From JBCBJX01 sp964342855 (lineage in GTDB: Bacteria > Pseudomonadota > Alphaproteobacteria > Caulobacterales > Parvularculaceae), in assembly GCA_964342855.1 (NCBI GenBank), contig CAYFIB010000002.1:87973-151972 (forward strand): a stretch of 64,000 bases of DNA, in the 5' to 3' direction. The position numbers and the translations under genes were made by a program. The notes under the pieces are model-generated. The model saw only the letters and a program-made list of their open reading frames with translations. It was not told where the DNA came from and did not search any database. The number at the start of each line of letters is the position of its first letter. Position 1 is the first letter of the stretch. This document shows positions 33,770 to 43,700 of the stretch, one piece after another.

Positions 33770-36572
33770 CTGAGTGTTGTTCGCCGATGTGCAGAACAAG
33801 AATGGCGTTCAGCACTGGAGTGAACGTCTCCGCAGCTTCCAGATCCGCTAAACGCGCCTCGTGATCGGCCTTCAGTTGTTTCCGGCGGAAGGCGCGAACG
33901 TTTTCAAGGCCGAGCCGCCCGATCGCTTGATAGCGAGCCTCAAAGGCGCTTTGGATTTTTTCTCGTTCTTCTTTGATGCGGGCGTGGTGGCTCTTTGCAA
34001 GAGCGGCGAAATGTTGCTCACCTACGCTGACAGCCGCTGTTCGAGATTGCTCGAAAACGCGCTGCGTGCGCTCGTCGGCAATTGATCCCGTTATATGGAT
34101 TTGTTCCGTCAGAAGGAGGTCCCAAACCCGTTTGGCGGTCGGCGAGAAGACGCGGCCTTCAGCATTGAGAAATATGGGAATGAGCCGACGGGCGCTAAAT
34201 TCGTTAGCGGATAATGAGACGTCCCATAGGGACCACGTTCCGCAGATTGTCTCTGGTAATCCATCAAGACGTATCGCGGCGATCGGCTGACCGGGTACGG
34301 CGATAGGGAGGTCTGAGACTAGGGCGCGAGCGCGAGGGTCTTCAAGCGTCACCCATTCGGCTTCCGGGTGAGCTTCAGCCGTTCTGGCGTCAAAGCAAAC
34401 CTTGGAAGATACGTCTTTGTCCGTCCAATGGATAACCCAGAATGGCGGGTGTTTTTCCGCATGGCCGCCCTTCTTTGGAAGCCCCTTTATCACCGCGCGT
34501 TCTAACCAGTACTGCGCCGGGTGATCGCGCCATTTTTTGGCATCGTCGGCGACAAGATTGTGGTCGTTGGATAGGAGGTCGCTCTTTTCGCGCGACTTGG
34601 CGATCGATGATCTGAGTTCCGTGATCGCTGCGTCGCATTCCGTATCGATCGTATCGGGGTTTTGCAGACCTGCAATGTACAGCGCATCAAAGAGCGTTTC
34701 AGGTTCGCTCGAATTCATGACGTCAGATGCTTTGTCTACGCCAAACTCGTCAGCGATAACGGCAAGCTTCGTTTCCAGGACCTCGCGCACGCGATGCTCA
34801 ACCGTGTCTTCAAGGACGAAGTTGATGGCACGCACGACGTGCGGCTGCCCGATACGGTCGACGCGGCCGATGCGTTGTTCCACCCGCATCGGGTTCCACG
34901 GCATATCGAAGTTCACGATGATATGACAGAACTGAAGGTTCAAGCCCTCGCCGCCAGCGTCCGTTGAGATCAGAATACGGATATCCTGGGAAAACGATTT
35001 CTGCGCCCGGGTTCGCGCTTCGAGATCCATGCTTCCGTTCAAGGTGGCGACCGAAAATCCGCGGGTTTCGAGGAATTCCGCAAGCATGGCCTGCGTGGGT
35101 ACGAATTCGGTGAAGACCAGCACCTTTAACTCAGGATCATTTTCTTCCTGCTGAAGCGTGTAGATCAGCTCGAGAAGCGCCTCAGCCTTGGCGTCCGTCC
35201 CCTGTGCCTCCGTGACGCAAGCCAGGTCGAGCAGGGTGTCGACCTCAGCCTTTTCCATCTCCCAGCCCTTGGTCTGGATGGCGAGATCCACCTGGGTCTG
35301 GCCGTCCAGCTCAGCCCATTCGTCCACGTCGGCCGTTTCGAACAAGGATGGCTGAAGCTGCGGTTCGTCCAGCAAGGCTTGGCGTTTTTCGAGTGTCGCC
35401 CGAATGGCGGCCGTGCTCGACGTTACGAGGCGCTGCATCAGGATCATCAGGAAACCGATGTGCCGCTGCTTCGCGGCCATGGCCTGGTTGTAGCCGTGGC
35501 GGACATAGTTGGTGACCGCCTCATAGAGCTTTCTCTGCGCCGTATGTTGATCCCGCCATGCGACCGGCTGAAGTCGGGTGATGCGTGGCTTGAAGAGCGG
35601 CTTGCCGTCCGCATCGATCGCAAGTCGCTTCTCTGTACGCACGACAAAGGGAGCGACCCGCTCGCTGGTCACGCTGCTTTCGTCCGGGAAGGCATCCCGG
35701 TCGAGCAGCTGCATCAGCCGGTGGAACTGATCGGTCTTGCCCTGGTGCGGTGTTGCAGACAGCAGAAGCAGATATGGCGCAGCTTCCGCCAGCTCGGCGC
35801 CCAGCTTGTAGCGTGCGACCTGGTCTGTGCTCCCGCCCATTCGGTGGGCCTCGTCAATGATCACCAAATCCCACGACGCTGAGATCAGATCCTCGAAACG
35901 CTCCCTGTTGTAGGTGCTTAGCTGCTCAAGGCTCCAGCCACGGCGGCCTTCGAGGGGTTTCACAGAGTCGAGCGAGCAGATCACCTGATCATGCAGCCTC
36001 CAGAGGTTTTCCTCGTCGCTTCGCCATTGGCGGAAGGCCGAGAGTTCTGAGGGTTCAATAAACTGGAAGCTCTCGCCGAAATGCAATCGCATCTCGGCCT
36101 GCCATTGTCGGACCAGACCCTTCGGCGCCACGACAAGAATCCGCTTCGCCATGCCGCGCAGCTTCAGCTCGCGCAGGATGAGACCGGCTTCGATCGTCTT
36201 GCCGAGACCAACTTCGTCCGCAAGCAAATAGCGGATCCGATCCCGGCTCATGGCGCGGTTCAGCGCGTAGAGCTGGTGCGGCAGCGGTACGACGCTCGAC
36301 TGGATGGGTGCGAGGAGTAGGTTTTCCTCCAGCGCGTCGAGCAGCTTCGCCGCCGCGGCGGTGTGTAGGATGTGTTCGACCGTAGGCTGGACGGTATCAA
36401 GCGACGCCAGGTCAGCGGCACGGGCGCGAACGACGGCGTCCTTCCCGGGCAGCCAGACCCGATAGGCGGTCTCGCCCCAGATCTCCTCCCGATCAACGAC
36501 ACGGCAGGGTGCGGCATGCCTCTCATGCCAGCACCACGCGCCGATACCGGGTGCACCGTCCGCATGCGTCAC
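33762..36572 (-). CDS. brxHII: BREX helicase BrxHII (SNF2-like)
   Basis: 936 residues of the SNF2-type superfamily 2 helicases. Seen in order: Walker A ADEVGLGKTIEAG, Walker B VIIDEAHRMGG, motif III LLLSATPHQGKTD, motif IV region KVLVFTEFVP, motif V STDAGGEGLNLQF and motif VI RVEQRIGRVDRIGQ. A long C-terminal helical region follows. In type 3 BREX this helicase lies between pglX and pglZ, as here. The start overlaps the pglX stop by 4 bp. Confidence 0.9.
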   Translation of the reverse strand: MTHADGAPGIGAWCWHERHAAPCRVVDREEIWGETAYRVWLPGKDAVVRARAADLASLDTVQPTVEHILHTAAAAKLLDALEENLLLAPIQSSVVPLPHQLYALNRAMSRDRIRYLLADEVGLGKTIEAGLILRELKLRGMAKRILVVAPKGLVRQWQAEMRLHFGESFQFIEPSELSAFRQWRSDEENLWRLHDQVICSLDSVKPLEGRRGWSLEQLSTYNRERFEDLISASWDLVIIDEAHRMGGSTDQVARYKLGAELAEAAPYLLLLSATPHQGKTDQFHRLMQLLDRDAFPDESSVTSERVAPFVVRTEKRLAIDADGKPLFKPRITRLQPVAWRDQHTAQRKLYEAVTNYVRHGYNQAMAAKQRHIGFLMILMQRLVTSSTAAIRATLEKRQALLDEPQLQPSLFETADVDEWAELDGQTQVDLAIQTKGWEMEKAEVDTLLDLACVTEAQGTDAKAEALLELIYTLQQEENDPELKVLVFTEFVPTQAMLAEFLETRGFSVATLNGSMDLEARTRAQKSFSQDIRILISTDAGGEGLNLQFCHIIVNFDMPWNPMRVEQRIGRVDRIGQPHVVRAINFVLEDTVEHRVREVLETKLAVIADEFGVDKASDVMNSSEPETLFDALYIAGLQNPDTIDTECDAAITELRSSIAKSREKSDLLSNDHNLVADDAKKWRDHPAQYWLERAVIKGLPKKGGHAEKHPPFWVIHWTDKDVSSKVCFDARTAEAHPEAEWVTLEDPRARALVSDLPIAVPGQPIAAIRLDGLPETICGTWSLWDVSLSANEFSARRLIPIFLNAEGRVFSPTAKRVWDLLLTEQIHITGSIADERTQRVFEQSRTAAVSVGEQHFAALAKSHHARIKEEREKIQSAFEARYQAIGRLGLENVRAFRRKQLKADHEARLADLEAAETFTPVLNAILVLHIGEQHSDD

Positions 36573-39337
36573 GCATCAGCCTCCATGCGGGTGAGCGCCT
36601 GATCGTACCAGAGCAGCAGCTTCTCATCCTCCTGCAGCGCCTCCTCGGGGATCTTCTGGGCGATGCCGATGATGGTCTTGTAGTCCTTAGCGCCCCACGC
36701 GGCCTTGAAGCCCGCACGAAGCGCCTCAAGCCGAAACTCCTTGAGCTTTCGGCCGGGCGCAGACTTGTAGCTCTCGAACTCCTTCAGCAGCGACCGCTCG
36801 CGTTTTTGCTCCAGATCCTTCGCCTTGCTCGGATCGGGGACGTACCAACGGTCCTTCGCCTTGGCCTTCAGCCGCGGGTCGTCCTTCTCCAGACCGCGCA
36901 GATCCTTAAAGTTCGTCGAAAGGTAGCTGTGGATCTGGTTCGGGACATCGCCTTTGCCGTCATACTGCAGGAAGTTGTCTTCGAGCAGTGTGGCGAGTTC
37001 GGACTTTTCTTCATGCTTGCGCCACCCGGCGCCCATCTGGACCGTGAACTCGGGATGCACGTCCTGATATGTGGACGGGCGCTTGCGGAGGAAATCCGTC
37101 AGCCAGTCGATGGCAGAGCGCTCGTCCGAGACGAAGAGTTCGATCTGAGGAGCCTGGGCCGCTTGCGCGCGCTTTCGGTCATAGTCGGCGACCTGCTCGG
37201 GGAGGAACACCATCCCGTCGCGCTCGGGATAGCGGTTGCGTAGTCCGTCGAGGAATTCCTCTGTCGAGAGCGGAACAGGGAAGTCGTGGCGCACGAACCA
37301 CGCCACCATCCGGTCGTAGATGCGCCGGGGATCGCGCTCGACGACAATCTCGAGGATCCCGCTTTTCACCTTCGAAACCGGCAATTGCCTGAGATGGGTT
37401 TCGACGAAGTCCCAAGCCGACTCGGGCGCGGCACCGCGCTCGGCGAGACGGGTTTCAAGGCCACCATTCGGCTTATAGACCGAGATGACGAGATCCTGCT
37501 TCACTGCTGTCGTCGACGTGACTTGCCGGTAGCTGCCTTGCTTCTTGTCGAGCGCGGTCACCTCGGCGACCACGAAGCCGGCCTGCTGCAATGCCACCTG
37601 GATCGCGTTCCAGACCGATGCCTTGCTGTTCGAGAAGACCACAGTCATCCAGCGGCCCGGCTTCAGCACGCGATGATACTCGGCGAAGCACTTCTGCATC
37701 AGGTGTTGATACTCAGGCAGCGCCTTATCTTTGAAGCTGTCCATGATCGCTTCAGGGCGCGCATCGGTAGTAACGCCATGCCATGACTCAACCAAAAAAT
37801 TTAGGTCGGCATAAAAGATGTTTGCCCCGAACGGAGGGTCAGTAAATACGTAATCAATACTGTTGTCCGAAAGAGGCAGCCTGGCAGCGGTGCCCGTAGA
37901 AATGGCTGCTGATTGGCCAGCAGCACGGTAGGTTCGAAACGCTTTAGCTAGTCGATCGAGCTTGCCACTTAAATTGTACCAAGGGCTACACTCTGAATGC
38001 TGTGATGCCACATAGTACACGCCGTTCAGAGCGCGGTTGACTTGCGAGAAGTGCGTGGGACTGTAGCGGTTAAGGACAGAAAAGCCCCAAATTGATTGTT
38101 CGACGAAAAACAGAAGCATTTCTCGCAAGCGATCATCACCACATGCCATTGCCTTTTTCCAAAGTAGCCCCATGGCTTGCGCAGCCCTCGGCAAGAAGAA
38201 ATGATGAACGTTCGAAAACCCCTTTGGCGCGATCCTTGACCCATGATACATTTTCTCAATTGGGAAACGCACTGTCGGCATTGTGGATGGCAAAGGAATG
38301 CCTTCGATCTTTGCCAGCACATCAAGATCGCGCCGGTCAAGTTTCTTTGTGAACTTCTGTTTTCCAATAGAATAAGATATGAACGAAGGTTCCAGCTTGA
38401 TCCTGTCCCAAAGAGTGCCGGTAGCTGGATCGACCTGAGACGACATAACTCTCTCAAGTTTATCTTTGTTGAGTTCTGCGCCGCAGTGAGGGCATGCAAA
38501 ACAATCTAGGGTTCGATTGTTCTCATCTAATGCCTCATCAATGAAGTTAATCCCTCCTGCGCATTCCGGACAGGTGAACACCTCACTCCAAACCGTAAAC
38601 TCAATCCGCCCAATCGTCTTTCCATCGGTATGGAGCGTCTCATACATCCAGCCGATTTCTTTCTCGACTTCCGCAAGCAGTTGCTTCCCGGCCTTGGCGA
38701 AGGCGTCGACGTCAAACGGCAGGTTGTAGTTGGCGCCGATGAAGGTGGCGGCCGGGGAGAGGTCATTCAGAACGGCGCGCCGGGCACCCCACTTGGGAGC
38801 CGCCATGCCGGCCTTCTTCCACTCCATCTCGATTTGATGGCGATAGGACGCTGGCGCAGTCCCGCACCATTGCGCAGCCACGCCCGTCATGCCGGACCCA
38901 GCAAACCCGTCGAGCACGATGTCGCCCGGCTCCGTGAAGTGCAGGATCGACGGTACGATGGCGAGGTGCGGAACCTTCGTGTGGTAGCCGTGGGCCTTGT
39001 AAAGCGCGTCAGTCTTGCCGACTGAAACGTCGATCGCCATGGGCTCGCGAGAATACTCCTGGTCCGGATCGTAGGGCTTCCCATAATGCTCAACAAAATC
39101 CGCCAACCAAGGATTGGGGCACGCTGTGTAGTAGGGCGGATCAGACATGGCCAGGACCGCGTCGTCCGTCCCTTGCGGAAAGCCCTCCTGGTTCCGGAAC
39201 GCCGGACCCTTTAGCATCTCGGCCAACAGCCCCAGGAAATGTTCCCGCCGTGCATCCTCGCTCGGGAAGGTCATGCCGAAGCACTCCACTTCGCCTGGCT
39301 TGTTCGTTTCGGGTTTTTGGTTCAGAAGGTCGCTCAT
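36569..39337 (-). CDS. pglX: BREX DNA methyltransferase PglXI
   Basis: 922 residues from ATG 39337 with AAAGGCG upstream. An amino-methyltransferase of the beta order: catalytic DPPYYTACPN near residue 66 precedes the AdoMet motif LDGFAGSGMTGVA near 155. A zinc-ribbon-like pair CPECAGG and CPHCGAEL lies near 275-310, and a second TDPPFGANIFYADL near 505, as in DUF1156-type enzymes. It would mark host DNA so that the defence spares it. The middle (37.8-38.6 kb) is visibly lower in GC than the ends, suggesting mosaic recombination of the specificity part. Confidence 0.88.
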   Translation of the reverse strand: MSDLLNQKPETNKPGEVECFGMTFPSEDARREHFLGLLAEMLKGPAFRNQEGFPQGTDDAVLAMSDPPYYTACPNPWLADFVEHYGKPYDPDQEYSREPMAIDVSVGKTDALYKAHGYHTKVPHLAIVPSILHFTEPGDIVLDGFAGSGMTGVAAQWCGTAPASYRHQIEMEWKKAGMAAPKWGARRAVLNDLSPAATFIGANYNLPFDVDAFAKAGKQLLAEVEKEIGWMYETLHTDGKTIGRIEFTVWSEVFTCPECAGGINFIDEALDENNRTLDCFACPHCGAELNKDKLERVMSSQVDPATGTLWDRIKLEPSFISYSIGKQKFTKKLDRRDLDVLAKIEGIPLPSTMPTVRFPIEKMYHGSRIAPKGFSNVHHFFLPRAAQAMGLLWKKAMACGDDRLREMLLFFVEQSIWGFSVLNRYSPTHFSQVNRALNGVYYVASQHSECSPWYNLSGKLDRLAKAFRTYRAAGQSAAISTGTAARLPLSDNSIDYVFTDPPFGANIFYADLNFLVESWHGVTTDARPEAIMDSFKDKALPEYQHLMQKCFAEYHRVLKPGRWMTVVFSNSKASVWNAIQVALQQAGFVVAEVTALDKKQGSYRQVTSTTAVKQDLVISVYKPNGGLETRLAERGAAPESAWDFVETHLRQLPVSKVKSGILEIVVERDPRRIYDRMVAWFVRHDFPVPLSTEEFLDGLRNRYPERDGMVFLPEQVADYDRKRAQAAQAPQIELFVSDERSAIDWLTDFLRKRPSTYQDVHPEFTVQMGAGWRKHEEKSELATLLEDNFLQYDGKGDVPNQIHSYLSTNFKDLRGLEKDDPRLKAKAKDRWYVPDPSKAKDLEQKRERSLLKEFESYKSAPGRKLKEFRLEALRAGFKAAWGAKDYKTIIGIAQKIPEEALQEDEKLLLWYDQALTRMEADA

Positions 39338-39348
39338 TGGTGTCGCCT

Positions 39349-40704
39349 TTACGCGGCGTCTAGCTTCGCGCGAATGCTGGGATAGGAATACGGCGTGTCG
39401 GTCTTGCCGCCATGCTGAGCGGTCATCTCGTCGACAAAGCGCTGCCAATGGTCTCGCGATGCCGGAAGGGCCGCTGAGGTCAGCTTGAACACCTCAAGCA
39501 GGACGTCCGCCGTCACTGAAGCGTAGGAAATCTGGCTGTTTCCGAGCACCGCATCGAGCAAACGGCCGATGTCATCAGCCCCAAAATGCGGAGCGAGAGG
39601 GATCACGACCGTCTGTCCAAGCCTCTCCGCATCACGATAGCTGCCGGCGGTCGCGTAGATGTCGATACCAAACGGCACGAACTCCCTGCAGGGATTGTCG
39701 GACAAGAGCTGTATGCGCTCGGGATCCGCGAAGCTCGTGAACTTTGCCAACAGCGTGTCGGCCAGCTCAGGGATCGCGAACGCATCGAAGACCAGATGGT
39801 CCTTCAAGTCCGCAATCGAACACTCCTCGATGAGGCGTACAAGCCGCAGCTTTACGGGATCGGTTAGCCAGCCCCAGAGCTGCGGCTCGGCACCGATGAA
39901 GGCGCAGATATTCAGAAGCCGATCATCACCTACGCCGTCAAAGAACTGACCAACAAACGGACCGGCGATCTCTTCAAAGATCCGCGTCTTCTTTGCGGCA
40001 ACCTCGCTGAGCGTCCATGCAAGTTGGCGCTTCTTTCTGAGCAGTTCCTCTTCACCTTCCAGGAACGGCGCCTTGAGCAGAACCTTGATAAGGTTCGCCA
40101 CCAGGGCATCTTTGGAGCGGTTCAGGTATTTGGCCGATACGAAGGTTCTGATGCCGTCCTCGGTCGACGGAAACGAGGGACTGAGGACATCTGCCTTGAA
40201 GCGGTTAAGTGCGCTCTTTCCTTGAAGCGGCGCGTGAACCAGAAGGCACTGCAGAGCGTGAACGAGATGCGACCTTACGAGGTCAGGAGACGGTTGAAAT
40301 AGCTCATCCTCGGTGATGAATGCTGGGTGGGCGCAAAGGTGGCGATCTTCTTGGATTCGCCGGAGCGTTTCAAATTCATGGGGTGTGACTAGCTGTAGAT
40401 CGTCCTTGGCCGTATCGAGTAGCTCACGCTCTAGTGCCTGCATCTGTGTGATGTTCTTGTGCTCGATCGCATTATCGAGCTTTCCAATAAACGCAATGGA
40501 AGCCGCGTCTCCCTGACTAGCCAGTTCCCGGGCCTTGGAGAACACATCGTGCAAGACCGCGATCCAGACGGACATGATTGCGGAGCGGAGCGCTCCTCCG
40601 CGATATGCAGTAATCGCTTCCTCGACCAGTCGGCGTGACTCCCGGTCCCGAACTGCTAGCGCGAGAACATCGATATCCGTGACAGCTTGGATGGACATGG
40701 ACAT
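39349..40704 (-). CDS. Unassigned gene inside BREX operon, HEPN-like motif
   Basis: 451 residues. The ATG at 40704 overlaps the brxC stop (TGATG) and the stop is 12 bp before pglX, so it is translated as part of the operon. No standard type 3 BREX gene fits here. The N-terminal 150 residues are helical and contain EDRHLCAHPAF, an Rx4H motif as in HEPN nucleases, preceded by a helix-rich region (LVEEAITAYRGGALRSAI). The remainder is helical with no motif. Inference: a HEPN-type accessory, possibly an RNase effector or a structural subunit. The HEPN call is tentative. Confidence 0.7.
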   Translation of the reverse strand: MSMSIQAVTDIDVLALAVRDRESRRLVEEAITAYRGGALRSAIMSVWIAVLHDVFSKARELASQGDAASIAFIGKLDNAIEHKNITQMQALERELLDTAKDDLQLVTPHEFETLRRIQEDRHLCAHPAFITEDELFQPSPDLVRSHLVHALQCLLVHAPLQGKSALNRFKADVLSPSFPSTEDGIRTFVSAKYLNRSKDALVANLIKVLLKAPFLEGEEELLRKKRQLAWTLSEVAAKKTRIFEEIAGPFVGQFFDGVGDDRLLNICAFIGAEPQLWGWLTDPVKLRLVRLIEECSIADLKDHLVFDAFAIPELADTLLAKFTSFADPERIQLLSDNPCREFVPFGIDIYATAGSYRDAERLGQTVVIPLAPHFGADDIGRLLDAVLGNSQISYASVTADVLLEVFKLTSAALPASRDHWQRFVDEMTAQHGGKTDTPYSYPSIRAKLDAA

Positions 40705-43700
40705 CACTCCACCACGAAGCGCAGCTTGGTCGTGTCCTTGCCCTTGCAGCGATCGTTCAGGAAGGATTCGAAGCGCCTGCGCAGGTCCTCGGGTGTTGCC
40801 GGGGAGCCGCCTTGCAGGAGCGCTTGTCTGATATCCGCGCTGCTGACGTTGATCTTTTCAAGCCCAGACAGCGCCTCCTGGACGGCCGCGACAAACTCAG
40901 GCGTCACCGGATCTGGCAGGGTCTTTGACGAAATGAAGCCATCGACGAGGCTGCGGGCGGCTGGCTTCAGGAGATCGAAGTTCTCCTGGATGATCGGATC
41001 ATCCAGGTTGTCGAGCAGGGTCTGCGTCCAGCCGTCGATCAGCCGGTCGAGCTCGTTATCGAGCTGCTTGAGGACGTTCGCAGCCGGAAGCAGGTCGCCT
41101 TGTTCGTTCGCAGGACGGAAGCCACAGTGCGGGCACACGGGGCTGGCCGAAAGCTCAGATTCGACAAGCGATGCGCAGCTCTTCAGCTTGTCCAGCTTCT
41201 CCTCGAAGCTCGTCAGCTGGCTGGTCGGCATCAGCGAAATGCCAGCCAACGCCCGCATGGCGATCAGCCGCGGGTCCTTGCGCAGCGCGGATTTCGTCTT
41301 CTCTTCCGAGACTCCAAGGCGCGCCTTGCTGTGCAGCCCGACATAGGCGGTGATGTAATCCTTCTTCAGCTTGGCCAGCGTCTGCCGGTACTCGGCCGCA
41401 TGCTGCGCAGTCCGATCTGCCGCGAGCTTGTCGAGGACCTGCTTGCGCGCATCTTGCGCCTGTCGCACCCAAGCATGGTCTGCTGACAGAACCATCTCGG
41501 CCTGCGACAGATAGCTGGCGGTGGTGCCGAGGTCGGCGACCAGCTCCAGCATCCCCTCGACTGCCTGCAGAACCTCGAGGTTCTTTTTCTGGGCCGCGAC
41601 GTCGTCGGATCCGATGCGCAGGTTCTTCAACTTGCCGACGGTGTTGTAGGGCGCAAGGCTCTCAGAGAAGCTCTTCAGCGCTTCGAGCTTGGTGCGCCAG
41701 TCGGCGATCTCCTCTTCGCGCAGAAGCGGCTGGCCCCAAAAGCTTAGGCGACCCTGCGTGTCCGTCGTGGCGCTCAGCACCCGTCGCGTGAGCTTGCTGA
41801 CCTCCTCCTGGAGCAGCTTGACCGGCTCGTCCGAGCCCTGTGTTGCCCGCTGAGCGAGGCCGGGCGGCAAGCTCAACATCTCGAACAGTGAGCGGAGGAC
41901 GCCGACGTTGATCTCCTTCGGCGCCTCGACGTGCTTGAAGTGCTTCAGCTCGTCCAGCGACCGTTCAGCGAGGAGAGTAATCTTACCAGAATCGATCCTA
42001 TCGCCGGTGATGGCCAGGACGATGTCACCTGCATAGACCAAGCCGCCCAGCACGGTGATGAGCAAGTCCGGCTCGAGGCGGAATTCGAGCGGGGCGAAGT
42101 GCTCGACGTCGGTATCGCCGCTGACCAGCTCGCCACGGTTCAGCACCTGGCCATGGCCTTTCGCCTTTAGTCGAGCCAACACGTCCTGCGCGTAGCGAGA
42201 CCGCGTGGGGTCGATGCGATCGCCGTCCAGCATCTCCAGACCGTCGAGGATGACTATGGCATCCTTGGTCCGGTTTCCGCCGGCCAGCGCGCGTAGAGCG
42301 TTGCCGACAAGCTGCTTCCGGTTCGCTTCGGTCACGAGCGCGGAGAATGTGGGATATTGCGGCGCCACCTCGGCAAACTGGTTGTTCAGCGCGAGCCCGG
42401 AGATGACGTTGACGACGTCGCGGAAGTTGATCCGCTCCTCCGGACCAAGACGAGCCTTGTCGCGCAACGAGACGCCCTTGGTCCACTCCTGCAGGGTCTT
42501 GCTCTTGCCCTGATAAGTGATCTCGTAAGCCGTCATCTGCTTTTCCTGCAGCCACTTGCTCATGTCGCGCAGGGCGTCCTTGGCTTTGTCGAGGTAGATG
42601 GACTTCGCGCCGCCGCTTGCGGTCGACGCAAGATCTTGCGAGGCGGCATAGAATGAAAGGTGACGCCGGATGGCGTCATCGAGCCCCTTCAGCCGGAAGA
42701 ACACTTCGTCCGGCTTGTGGTCGTCGCGGAAGCGCGGCGGCTCGAATGGCTGGATGAAGTAAATGTAGAAGTCCCGCTCGGGTTGGGCGGTCGGGCGATC
42801 GTTCGGCGCGCCGAAGAAGAGGTAACCGTCGCGCTCGACTCGGCGATCCTGCCATTCGACCTGGTACTGCCAGATCTGGTGGCCGGTGACATAGCTAGCC
42901 TCGTCCGTGCGCTCCATGAGTTGGCGGATCGCACCGAAGTAAGCGCGGTCGAGCGCGTCGTCCGAGAGGGTTTCCGCTCGCTTCTCGATCTGGGCGTCGT
43001 AATCGACGTCCTTCTTCAGATCGAGATAGTACTGCTCGGTATCCGGTGCCTTTGAAATAAACTGTCCGTTGACGGTCTTCAGCGTCTCCCGCAGTACGGT
43101 TTGAACCTGAGAGAGGAGATCGGCCTCAGGATCGCCGCCCATATCCTCGATGCCAGGCTGGTAGAGGCAAAGCGTGTCGCGGAGCTCCTCTGCGGTCGGT
43201 CCGACGGGCACATAGATGTCTCCGCCGGTCGTCATGCGATGCACCGAGAGACCGTCGATGATCCGCAGCGCCATCGGCTTATACGCTGGGCGCGTGAACG
43301 CCTTGGTGACGCGCTCCGTCAGCACCTCCGAAACCTTCAGCACAGGGCCGATGTTCGGATCGGCGCGGAGCACCTGGTTTGACTTAACGGTCTCCCAGAA
43401 CTTGTCGTAGCCGATCAGGCCCGGACGATCCTCGGGCACTTCGTCGTCCAGGATCGCCTGGATCTGGTCGCGAAGTGTGACGAGAGCGCCGCGTTTTTCC
43501 GTAAACACCAGCCGCTCGAACGTGCCGATATAGTCGGGATGGACGGGGAACAGTCGGACGAACTCGTCTATGCGCTCATTCATGGAGCCGTAAAACTTGG
43601 AGAAAGGCGTGAGGTAAGTCCGTATCTTGTTCTGTTGATCGGCCGTCTTCTTCAGCAGACGCTCCGCCACCACAAAACTCACGTCCTGCCTTGCAAGCAG

